This document shows, one piece after another, positions 1 to 7,181 of a stretch of DNA of 12,811 nt. The notes beneath the pieces are model-generated. The model saw only the letters and a program-made list of their open reading frames with translations. It was not told the DNA's origin and did not search any database. Every line of letters starts with the position of its first letter. The stretch's first letter is position 1. This stretch comes from Mycogone perniciosa (Eukaryota; Ascomycota; Sordariomycetes; Hypocreales; Hypocreaceae), in NCBI GenBank assembly GCA_025331125.1, contig JAOALB010000352.1, forward strand, positions 1-12,811, given 5' to 3'. The position numbers and the translations under genes were made by a program.

Positions 1-70
1 GAGTCCATGGCTCCTGGATGAGCACAATGTCAAAGCCGTCTTCCCAGGCCAGTGAGAGGGCTGTATCGTG
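1..70 (-). pseudogene. LINE (non-LTR retrotransposon) endonuclease fragment
   Basis: Read on the minus strand this gives about 23 residues, HDTALSLAWEDGFDIVLIQE followed by PWT. This is the start of an APE-type (exonuclease/endonuclease/phosphatase) domain as found in fungal non-LTR retrotransposons. The QEPW motif carries the conserved metal-binding glutamate of that family. The fragment runs off the left edge of the window. On the right it stops being recognisable near base 70, where sequence resembling the outer end of the hAT transposon begins. It is therefore probably an old LINE copy into which the hAT element inserted. Whether the rest of the LINE is intact cannot be seen. Confidence 0.6.
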
Positions 71-94
71 ATACTGTAGGAAATAGTAGTTATA

Positions 95-276
95 GTAAAG
101 GATAGTATAAAAGAGATAGGAAAGATAGGAAAATAAAGGGGATAAAGGAAGAGAAGGAAAGATAAAGAAGGATAGGAAAGATAAAGAAGGATAGGAAAGA
201 TAAAGAAGGATAGGAAAAAATAAGGAAAGATAGGGAAGATAAGGGAGATAAGGAAGGTAAAGAAAAAGGTAGGAAA
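95..276. repeat. Polypurine minisatellite inside the left hAT end
   Basis: The plus strand here is almost entirely A and G with scattered T. It contains three exact tandem copies of a 19-bp unit, GATAAAGAAGGATAGGAAA, at 161-179, 180-198 and 199-217, flanked by degenerate versions. The right end of the hAT element has no equivalent tract: there the matching outer and inner parts of the terminal repeat are nearly adjacent. This suggests a local expansion at the left end. The minus-strand open frame across it encodes only a Ser/Phe/Leu/Pro-rich low-complexity peptide, which I do not regard as a gene. Confidence 0.8.
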
Positions 277-311
277 AGAGCTGTATTAGACCAGAGTGGC
301 CAACAATTCAA
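277..311. repeat. Left terminal inverted repeat of the hAT element
   Basis: The sequence from AGAGCTGTATTAGACC through CAGAGTGGCCAACAATTCAA matches the reverse complement of 3647-3680, with one single-base gap and two substitutions over 35 bases. hAT elements carry short terminal inverted repeats bound by the transposase. Confidence 0.7.
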
Positions 312-509
312 TCAATTCAACTTCAGCACCCCCGTTGATTGGATTGGCGCCATTCAATGACATGACCATTATTGGTTGGTCAACGGAGGCATCTAATTGA
401 GTTAGTTGGATTGAATTGATACCATTGACAGCAATTAGTCAGCTTCTTCTCCCCCGCTCTCCGCTGGCTGCTACTCACATACATACTCCTCGCTCTAGGA
501 TAGCTTTCA
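312..509. other. hAT left subterminal region, non-coding
   Basis: No gene is seen. The stretch holds several variants of the subterminal motif in both orientations, for example GTTGATTGGATTGG (334-347) and GTTGGATTGAATTGAT (405-420). A pyrimidine-rich stretch runs up to the end of the transposase pseudogene. Clustered subterminal motifs of this kind are accessory transposase-binding sites in well-studied hAT elements such as Ac; that role here is inference. Confidence 0.5.
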
Positions 510-2980
510 CTAAACATACTTCATAACCTCTCCCTCTTCCTCTTCAGTCACCCCCTCCTCCTTCCATTCCATAATGCTCTCTTTAACTAATCCTGCTCTT
601 AGCCATAATCGAAGAGTCATCGCCATCCCGATTGTAGATAATTCAAGGCGCGACCGCCTCGGAGCAACCATAACACCACTTGCTGAGAACAGCCGTTCAG
701 GCTCAGCTGACATTGGAGGCACTGAGAGAATATCGGCAGCCATTCGGGATAGGCGAAGGTATTCCTCTTACTTCAACATCCAATATTCGAATAGATCGCT
801 AACTTTAAAGTCGTTTGGATGGGTATCCAAAAGCCAGCGGTCAAACTCATCCTCGAGTGCGTTATCCTCATTACTGTCAAGCTGTAATAGAAGCGACGGA
901 TTTGTGGTACGGTAGCAGTCAAATGGCGTGCATATCTTTTTCGGCTGCCGGATATAGAGCATGGTAGCGGTATCCCCTAATAACTGGTATTTATACTGGT
1001 TCTCCCATAGATTCTTTACCATATTCTTAGCCGAGTTAATCCACTGCGTATTTGGTGATCACCACTCTTCGAAGTACTTAAAGCGATATTTCGGATGTAA
1101 GGATACTGCAGCGTAGTATACAGGTGTCTCGTCGAAACGCCTATAATACTTATCGAGCACTACCCAAGCACTGTTAACAGATATCCTCCATCGATTCTCA
1201 TAGGGTAAGTGAGAAGAATCAGTCTTAGCCTTCTCCAAGGTGGCTAAAAGAAACTCAAAGGCAGGAAAAACCTCCCAAATAACCCCCAAGGCCATAATAG
1301 AGCCATCTCTGCGCTGCCGTTGCTGCCCATCTCCTTCCATCTCTTTCAATACCCTCTCAAAATTCTTAAGAATTGACCTCATGTTCTCCAGCATTTTCCA
1401 GTCATCGTCAGTCAATTGCGACTCAGGTCGGAGACAAAATGGTAGGTCCCTCTTTTTTGATCGCTTCCAAAACTTATTCTGCTCATCCCATAGGTCCTCG
1501 ATCACCTCCCGACGCAAGAGCGCCCTCTCAATCATATAATATTGAGATAGCCATCGTGTGGCATTGTCCTTTATAAGATGAAGGACCTTCCGCTGGTCAG
1601 CTAGGTGCTTATAGTTCCATTCTTCTTGAAGCCTTAAAAATGATTGTGTTAATGAATCTGAACGGCGAATCCAAGTAACCAAATTATGAAGCTTTCCAAT
1701 AGGGCCAGTCTTCAACTATAGTTTATGAGCCTCCTCTTTAAACGCTTCCGACTCAGAGATGTTATCGTTGAATTTATCGCTATCGTTGCTAAAGAGGAAT
1801 GCCTTGACGGCAAGGTTAAGGATATGGCCAAAACAGCGAACTCGTCTATTGGACCCGTTATTTATCCACTGATACTTCTCTGCAAGAGAAGCCATTGCAG
1901 TATCATTATTCGAAGTATTGTCGAGAGAGAAGTATCCGATTTTGTCGTCAATATTATACTCATCGAGGATATTTGCAATTTCCTCTGCAATATTTGCGCC
2001 TGTATGACTATCGCGAAGTTCAGGTAAGCCGAGAATAAGTTTCTGAAGACGAAAAGCGGGATCTAAATAATAACAGGTAATGCCAAATAATACATGCTGA
2101 TTTCTTGAACGCCATCCATCAAAAGCAATATGTATTAGCCTAGGAGACCTCCTCAATGCCTGCTTAATTACATCCTTATTACTCCCAAACTCGGCGATTA
2201 ATCGATTCCGAATAGTGGTGTGATTTATCATCGCATTACTATCCTTTACCAGGGGGTTGGCATACTCGAAAGCCTGACGGAGGCGAGGATGCTCGAGGGT
2301 ACGGAAAGGAAGATTGGCATTAACGATCCAATTGATAAGGCACTGTTGGAACGTCTCCTTCATAAAGTTTGACTTCAATGCGTTGATTATGGCTTGATCT
2401 CTTGGGAGCCGGGCATTAAGGTTAAACATTATGTCGATTTTCCGTTGACTGACAGGGAGAAGGGGGCTTTCTTTACACGTCTTTCGTTTCCGCTTGCCTG
2501 TCGGGTCGTCTAGACCGTGAACCTCGCGAAGATGGTGTTCAACATTCGTAATGCCATTAGCATTGAAAGATACCGGCTCCCATTTCTTTAGGCAGCGCTG
2601 ACAGACCAATTTCTTTTGCCTAGGGTTTATCTGCAGCTCGATGTTAAAGCTATATCTGTCGGATAACGTCGGTCTAGTTGTTGGAATAAGCAAAAATGTG
2701 TATGCAAGGGAACCTGTGATCTGACGTGAGGTGAAACAGAACGCGCGGCGTTCTGCTTCTATGATAAAATGGCGGGAGGAGAATCCAAGGAAGCAGGGAG
2801 AGGAGGAGGGGGGCAATGGAGTGGAATTCTGGCGCCCTATCTTCGTGATGTGAACAAGCTGACTACGTAACTAAGTTTTCCGACAATATCGCTATATCTA
2901 CGATGTGAGTATGCTGGAACGCGTCGTTTTCGTATATCCGGGGAATTTCGGCTAAGGGAAGTCTTTCTATGCTTTGGCAT
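510..2980 (-). pseudogene. hAT transposase, broken by three stops and a solo LTR
   Basis: This is the cut-and-paste transposase of the hAT superfamily. In order from the N-terminus it shows a BED-type zinc finger (C..C near 2603-2592, H...H near 2535-2517), then the RNase-H-like core with FDGWRS (first catalytic Asp at 2118-2120) and SLDNTSNND (second Asp at 1920-1922). CFGHILNL follows near 1835, and the hATC dimerisation region contains PPMSAEPERLFS near 719-684. One reading frame runs from 2656 to 510, with only three stops: TAG 1716-1718, TGA 1059-1061 and TAA 768-770. Each could arise by a single C-to-T or G-to-A change, as in RIP or 5-methylcytosine decay. The solo LTR at 2657-2885 separates the N-terminal ~30 residues, for which the ATG at 2978-2980 (MPKHRKTSL) is the best start. 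Removing the LTR plus 13 flanking duplicated bases leaves 2229 nt, exactly 743 codons, a normal hAT length. Confidence 0.85.
2657..2885 (+). mobile_element. Solo LTR (older copia-family copy) inside the hAT transposase
   Basis: The 229-bp sequence starts TGTCGGATAACG and ends TTTTCCGACA. It is homologous to the LTRs of the copia element at 6858-12811, in the opposite orientation. ATATC flanks it on both sides (2652-2656 and 2886-2890), a 5-bp target duplication, so it is a complete solo LTR left by LTR-LTR recombination. Its half nearer 2657 is close to the other copies. Its half nearer 2885 is clearly diverged (for example the G-rich run near 2800-2815), so it is an older or different subfamily copy. 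It supplies the first ~53 residues of the apparent open frame starting at 2816, which are therefore not transposase. Confidence 0.92.
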
Positions 2981-3275
2981 TGGTTTGAAAAAGGGGAGGT
3001 AAAGAAGATTCTTTAGGAGTATCAGATGAATCGTTTTCCTGGAGACAGGGATCCTCTATTACAGGGTCTATATTAAGCAATTAGCAAGACCCTTAATTGC
3101 TATACAAAGTGATAGAGCATAAATTCTTATTATTATTATTATTGTATTATTTAGTGTAACGCGCTGTTTGTTTACTTTTGATAAATCTATATTCCAGTGC
3201 TGGCTGCTGGTATGGGGCTCTGTTGGCTGGTTGCGATGGCTTCCTCTGGGGTAAAATGGCCCCCTCTAGGGTAGT
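2981..3275. other. hAT 5' non-coding region
   Basis: This lies upstream of the transposase pseudogene on the minus strand, between the two solo LTRs. It contains a short (TTA)5 microsatellite at 3127-3141. I see no supported gene. The 5' flank of the transposase (promoter or leader) should lie here, but no clear promoter element can be named. Confidence 0.5.
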
Positions 3276-3503
3276 TGTTGGAAAACTCAGTTATGTAGTC
3301 AGCTTGATTACTTTTCAGAAGATTGGGGCCCAGAATTGTGCTCAATTGCTCTGTCCTCCTTCCATCCTCATTCGATTCTCTTCCAGTCATTTTATCATAG
3401 AAACAGAACGCCGCGCGTTCTGTTTCACCTCACGTCAGATCACAGGTTCCCTTGCATACATATTTTTGCTTATTTCCAACAACTAGACCGACGTTATCCG
3501 ACA
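3276..3503 (-). mobile_element. Solo LTR of the copia family
   Basis: This 228-bp solo LTR starts TGTTGGAAAACTC and ends CGTTATCCGACA on the plus strand. A perfect 5-bp target duplication, GTAGT, flanks it at 3271-3275 and 3504-3508. It is in the same orientation as the full copia element at 6858-12811 and is very similar to its 3' LTR, with roughly ten differences by eye (several near 3345-3375). It is inserted in the right half of the hAT element, so it is younger than that element. No internal retrotransposon sequence remains. Confidence 0.95.
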
Positions 3504-3594
3504 GTAGTATGACCCACCCGTCAATATCACCAATTCTGTCAATCAACGGTACTTCTATATTAATTGGATTGACCGTTGACGTGGGTAGACATTG

Positions 3595-3634
3595 AATTGA
3601 TTGGATTGACAGTTGACCGTCAATCCAATCAATT
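3595..3634. repeat. Perfect 16-bp-arm palindrome in the right hAT subterminal region
   Basis: AATTGATTGGATTGAC (3595-3610) is followed by 8 bases and then its exact reverse complement (3619-3634). Further copies of the core GGATTGAC and GTTGAC occur nearby (3565-3580, 3636-3642). The left subterminal region carries related motifs. A transposase-binding array is the likeliest role, by analogy with other hAT elements. Confidence 0.8.
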
Positions 3635-3646
3635 ACGTTGACGGCG

Positions 3647-3680
3647 TTGAATTGATGGCCACTCTGGTCAAAACAGCTCT
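3647..3680. repeat. Right terminal inverted repeat of the hAT element
   Basis: The reverse complement reads AGAGCTGTTTTGACC followed by AGAGTGGCCATCAATTCAA, matching 277-311 with one gap and two mismatches. It ends about 52 bp before the stop codon of the neighbouring acyltransferase, so the transposon lies in or just beyond that gene's 3' untranslated region. Confidence 0.7.
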
Positions 3681-3732
3681 CCACTATAACTATACCTAAG
3701 TATAGAGCACTAATTAAACCACGCGGTATTTT

Positions 3733-5067
3733 TCAGCCAATAAACTCAGTAAAATTGCCCCAAATCGGATCATTCAAGAGACCAACAACATCTTCATGGA
3801 AAAGGTTGGCTGCAAGTTTCATATGACCTTCCTTGGTCTTCGGCAGAACGTAGGCCAAGCTGGGCCATTCCTGCGACAAGAGTGGTTTCGTCAAAAAGTC
3901 GGGAATACCAACTTTATTGCCAAAATCACAGCCTGAAAACCAGTCCAACTGCGCCCATGACGTCACCAAAATATCCGTTTTAGGGTCCATCTTACCACCG
4001 CAGAAGATAGTCGACTTATCCTCAGTATCTCTTATCAATGTTGCAAGGCTCCGGACAGAGTGGTCGTCGATGTTTTTGAGTGATTCCCGAACGCTAACAG
4101 CGGCTTCTGCAAGTGAACCTTGCACGATAGCTGTTGCTTTTGACCATTCTGTGACGGCTTCAACCACGAAAGTGCCAAGATAACCTTCGTGGACTGGAGG
4201 TTGAAGCTTGTTTCGACCATTAACAGCACGCCTTAAATGAACAGCATCGTCCTCTTTCAAGCGTCCAGAAGCAAGGCGGACCGCAGTTACTCGCTGCATA
4301 AGCAAGGCCGTAACTGCATCATTTGTGGAGACCCAAGTACGGCCACCTGACGCCATTCTTTTGAGTTCGACTAACTTCTCGGCTGGGAAGCGCCAGACAT
4401 TCGAAAATGTTCTCTCAAACGTATAGCCTTGCCCGCCATGCAAAGTAGAGGGCTGTCGAAAATTGTCGTGCTCAAGGCCATGCTCGCCCGGGCGCAAGAA
4501 TGGCACAATAGTGTCGGCGTCTTGGTTGCCTATCTCGACCAATTTTGGATCAAACGGTTCGCCACGGCCAGCAGTTGCAAACGTCTTGATGACGGTGCCA
4601 TGTCCGTTCATATCGAGAGCATTGTGGTGAAAGGCAAAGTACAGTAATAATCCGCCCTTAACAAAGTTCACTTGTATAATGAACACCGGCTGCTCAGCGT
4701 CCCTATCGCATTCGGGACATAAAACGTTTCCATCCAACATGGCAAACGGAGCATCTGCCCTGAGGATTTGATCATATGGCGTACACAGCTCCGCACAGTC
4801 CTTGCGGCGAACTGGAGGCTTTCCGCCATGTGGAATGCATGGAACGATTTCGTATCTCCCCGAATTAGTGTCGGTCTTCCCATAATTAACAACTTTCCCC
4901 GCAAGACAAGGGTAGGCTTCAAAAAGCCTTAAGGTACTCTTCTCAAGCGCCGCCATGACTTCGTCTTGACTAACACCGGGCTGTTCAGGAAAACCCAATA
5001 GCACCCCTGAATATGCATCCCAGCAGAGTTGACCAAAGATACCAGGTTGTCGAAGCGCTTTAGCCAT
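3733..5067 (-). CDS. BAHD / TRI101-like fungal acyltransferase
   Basis: This predicted CoA-dependent O-acyltransferase of the fungal transferase family (the TRI101 / BAHD fold) has 444 residues and no introns. It carries the catalytic HXXXD motif as H-N-A-L-D (His148, Asp152) just after a hydrophobic strand (VFIIQVNFVKGGLLLYFAF). The structural DFGWG-type motif appears as DFGNKVG near residues 381-387. The layout, including the N-terminal FGQL region, the VNFVKGG strand and DADTIVPFLRP, follows trichothecene 3-O-acetyltransferase-like proteins, which acetylate a hydroxyl of a secondary metabolite, sometimes for self-protection. The family is broad and the substrate cannot be read from sequence. 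The frame is open 17 codons further upstream (to 5118) but without an ATG, so I place the start at the ATG 5065-5067, matching family length. It appears intact. No other biosynthetic genes are visible nearby, so any cluster would lie outside the window. No signal peptide is seen; a cytosolic enzyme is likely. Confidence 0.88.
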   Translation of the reverse strand: MAKALRQPGIFGQLCWDAYSGVLLGFPEQPGVSQDEVMAALEKSTLRLFEAYPCLAGKVVNYGKTDTNSGRYEIVPCIPHGGKPPVRRKDCAELCTPYDQILRADAPFAMLDGNVLCPECDRDAEQPVFIIQVNFVKGGLLLYFAFHHNALDMNGHGTVIKTFATAGRGEPFDPKLVEIGNQDADTIVPFLRPGEHGLEHDNFRQPSTLHGGQGYTFERTFSNVWRFPAEKLVELKRMASGGRTWVSTNDAVTALLMQRVTAVRLASGRLKEDDAVHLRRAVNGRNKLQPPVHEGYLGTFVVEAVTEWSKATAIVQGSLAEAAVSVRESLKNIDDHSVRSLATLIRDTEDKSTIFCGGKMDPKTDILVTSWAQLDWFSGCDFGNKVGIPDFLTKPLLSQEWPSLAYVLPKTKEGHMKLAANLFHEDVVGLLNDPIWGNFTEFIG

Positions 5068-5144
5068 GATTGCTGGTTGCGTAGATAGCACGGCTTCTAG
5101 AAACTTTACAGATCGCAAATCCCTCAGCGATTAAAGGTATGCTA

Positions 5145-5239
5145 CTGTAATGGCGTGTTAATTAGTAAGGGAACTATTTAACTCTGCTTGTTATGGCCTT
5201 TAATTATGCGCCTATATAGGCTGATATTGAGGCACATAC
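5145..5239 (-). other. Probable intron in the 5' leader of the acyltransferase gene
   Basis: On the minus strand there is a 5' splice site GTATGT (5239-5234), a CTAAT branch motif (5165-5161) and an acceptor CAG (5147-5145). This gives a 95-nt intron with fungal-style spacing. Splicing does not join an in-frame coding exon, because a TAA lies in frame between the acceptor and the ATG at 5067. If real, it is therefore an untranslated leader intron. It is a prediction from signals only. Confidence 0.4.
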
Positions 5240-6280
5240 CTTGGAAGATCTCACACACAACAGTCGAATAGAATAACTGACAACGGTCGAGACGAAGATC
5301 GCCTATGAACCAGGCAAGTGCCAATATTCCTATAAGCGTTCTAATCGATATTTTTGTTGGTTGCCGACAGAAGAAGAGTCCGAACAACAGCCAACAGGAG
5401 AACGACTTAGGCAAGATAGGCTGTGATCAGCAGATCGTTAGTGATCTCGTTATTACAATCCTCTTGCATCTGGACATTCTTATATGATAGAAATGCGGTA
5501 TTTATGTTATGTGAATGCGTTGGCTGTATCACCGAAGGACGCTGTTTACGTCAATGAAGGGGCGTTGTTCCGAGCCTCAGCTCACGTTGTGAGTTACCGT
5601 TTGCACGTTCGATGCTTCAGTAGTGCTACGATTGCGTGAATAGTTGAACACCACGGTTCCTCTCTGTACTCTTGGCGGATGATGCTTATCTCCTTAAGCT
5701 TGTTGAGGCAGGTTTAATGTACTCGCCCCACATGGCCCCTGGCAGCAACGTAATACATGATGGTGACGCGAGTAGCAACAGAATCTAGACCATAGATATT
5801 AGTACGTAGATGCTTCAAACGCTACATTAAATGAATGAACACGATATACGGAGTATCACAAGACCCATTAATAGTGGATGCACTTATTTTAGCGAGGGAA
5901 AAATATGCCATCTTAGATTTCTTATTGTCTGATTGCTTTAGAATGTCGGGCCTACTTCGGACCTGCCTTAACAAGCTTAAGGACATGGCATTAATACGAT
6001 CAATACCGGCTCATGTGGATCTTCGCATTAGCCAACGGTTCGGCGTTTGCTCCGAATACCTAGTGCAGAGCCTCCATTCCACACACGAAAAGCGGGTTGG
6101 CGGTGACAAGGGTTTAGCTGGTTAGAGAAAAGGAATCAAGACTTGTCAGTTGTAGAAGAAAAAAATATGTGAACGGCGTTATGCAAGAACCAATGCTTCG
6201 CAATAATTGCCTATCCCAACTGCATAACAATGAATTTGATGGTGCCGGAATATGTGAGTCGCATGGTTGAGCTTGTTACA
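5240..6280. other. Intergenic region without a confident gene
   Basis: I see no supported gene on either strand. A plus-strand frame at 5484-5639 (51 residues from ATG) and one at 5835-6125 (96 residues) are open but show no recognisable domain or codon signature. They could be chance or decayed coding sequence. The region contains a 23-bp inverted repeat with 22 matches, 5691-5713 against 5961-5983 (core ACAAGCTTAAGGA), of unknown origin. No tRNA, rRNA or transposon signature was found. Confidence 0.5.
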
Positions 6281-6650
6281 CTACTCCCCAATTGTGCGTG
6301 CATTATCAACAACAGCGGTCTCGACTCGGTCGGGGTTATGCTGTGATTTGGAGTCCTCTTCAATTGCCGCGATAGCGCCGGTATTAAAGAAGTCAAATTC
6401 CACAATAGGGAAGCGTGGGGCTGCGCGTGGGGAACCGCATGTCTATTTGAAAATTTCACGAGGAGCCACAGATTCACATCGTTAACTTACCTATGTCAGC
6501 CATGTCCCATGTCAGACTATCACTATTAGGCTGCCAATGAGAAAAAAGGCAGATTGCCGCTAAAGCCGATAAGCAAAACAAGGCCGCACTTCTAGGAGTA
6601 TAGAGACAAAACGACCCCATTCGTAAATGCCAAAACATCTGCCATTTCAT
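6281..6650 (-). CDS. Possible small two-exon gene, membrane-anchored product
   Basis: This is a tentative model. Exon 1 runs from ATG 6648-6650 to 6491. The intron is 6490-6421 (70 nt, GTAAGT donor, GCGCAG acceptor). Exon 2 runs from 6420 to the TAG at 6281-6283. The splice joins phase 1 cleanly and gives exactly 300 nt, 99 residues. The product has one hydrophobic segment around residues 20-36 (SAALFCLSALAAICLFS), then a polar tail with DMADIAPRFPIVEFDFFNTG and an acidic stretch. An in-frame TGA lies upstream at 6684-6686. After the TAG the frame stays open for about 30 more codons, so it could be the N-terminal remnant of a larger gene with a nonsense mutation. I do not recognise the family. 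The copia element begins about 200 bp upstream of the start and would sit in its promoter. An alternative acceptor AAATAG (6435-6433) breaks the frame. Confidence 0.3.
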
Positions 6651-6857
6651 ATGACCATTTTCATATGATACATCTAAAAGGCTTCAATATGACAAAACCA
6701 TAAATTTCAAATATCGGTTGTTTATGTGTTATTACTATACTTTCAACTACCTATAATTAACTCCTGCCTGTTTGCCCGATGTTTTGAAAAGTTGTGAATG
6801 ATTTCTTATATGTTTTGATTGCGAATTGATATTCCAGCTCGTATTGTTGTTACTTTC

Positions 6858-7084
6858 TGTTGGAAAACTCATTTGTGTAGTCAGCTTGATCACTTTTCAG
6901 AAGATTGGGGCCCAGAATTGTGCTCAATTTTCGTCTGTCTTCCTTCCATCATTCGATTCTCTTCCAGTCATTTTATCATAGAAACAGAACGCCGCGCGTT
7001 CTGTTTCACCTCACGTCAGATCACAGGTTCCCTTGCATACACATTTTTGCTTATTTCCAACAACTAGACCGACGTTATCCGACA
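6858..7084 (-). repeat. 3' LTR of the copia element
   Basis: The LTR is 227 bp, TGTTGGAAAACTC...ATCCGACA on the plus strand, with TG...CA ends. In coding orientation it begins TGTCGGATAACG. It includes a bZIP/CRE-like TGACGTGA, a TATA-like GATAAAAT and a 27-bp near-palindrome at 6981-7007 with 12-bp arms (GAAACAGAACGC, spacer CGC, then the complement). The same palindrome is in every copy of this LTR in the window. These are probably U3 promoter elements, which is inference. Confidence 0.95.
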
Positions 7085-7093
7085 CACCCCCTT
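7085..7093 (-). other. Polypurine tract for plus-strand DNA priming
   Basis: The coding strand reads AAGGGGGTG directly against the TGTCGG start of the 3' LTR. This is the expected place and composition for the RNase-H-resistant primer of plus-strand synthesis. It is short and contains one T. Confidence 0.65.
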
Positions 7094-7121
7094 AGCTAGG
7101 GCCGTCCCAAAGGCCTAGCTA
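7093..7121. repeat. Inverted repeat beside the polypurine tract
   Basis: TAGCTAGG (7093-7100) pairs with CCTAGCTA (7114-7121). The pairing extends inward by GCC/GGC with one extra G. It would form a stable hairpin in the retrotransposon RNA immediately upstream of the polypurine tract. Confidence 0.6.
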
Positions 7122-7181
7122 GAAAACAGTATCATGAAGTTAGTAGAATTGCAATTCAGCCTTGAAGAAGATGATGATCAA

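Larger units (their letters stand above)
277..3680 (-). mobile_element. Degenerate hAT-superfamily DNA transposon with nested solo LTRs
   Basis: The element is bounded by imperfect terminal inverted repeats (277-311 and 3647-3680) and has subterminal ATTGATTGGATTGAC-type repeats at both ends. It encodes a hAT transposase on the minus strand. Two solo LTRs (2657-2885 and 3276-3503) are inserted in it and add about 470 bp; without them it would be near 2.9 kb. The true outer ends may lie further out. Bases 71-98 (ATACTGTAGG...TAGTTATAGT) resemble the reverse complement of 3681-3703, and a purine-rich minisatellite separates the two parts of the left repeat. I found no convincing 8-bp target duplication at either pair of boundaries, so the exact ends are uncertain. 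With three stops and an LTR in its only gene, it cannot move on its own. Confidence 0.75.

Noticed and set aside
90..311. 73-residue minus-strand open frame
   Set aside because: It is the translation of the AG-rich minisatellite and left terminal repeat, giving only low-complexity Ser/Phe/Leu; no gene-like features.
2657..2816. N-terminal 53 residues of the apparent transposase open frame starting at 2816
   Set aside because: They are translated from the inserted solo LTR, and the ATG at 2814-2816 lies inside it.
284..3674. 8-bp target duplication for the hAT element
   Set aside because: Octamers flanking each plausible pair of ends were compared (for example TATTAGAC and GTCAAAAC) and none match, so no duplication is claimed.
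5065..5118. Upstream extension of the acyltransferase to codon TTG 5116-5118
   Set aside because: No ATG in this stretch and a TAA a few codons further up; the ATG at 5065-5067 gives the family's normal length.
5835..6125. 96-residue plus-strand open frame
   Set aside because: No domain, intron signals or homologue I recognise; part of it is the inverted-repeat arm. Kept only as part of the intergenic entry.
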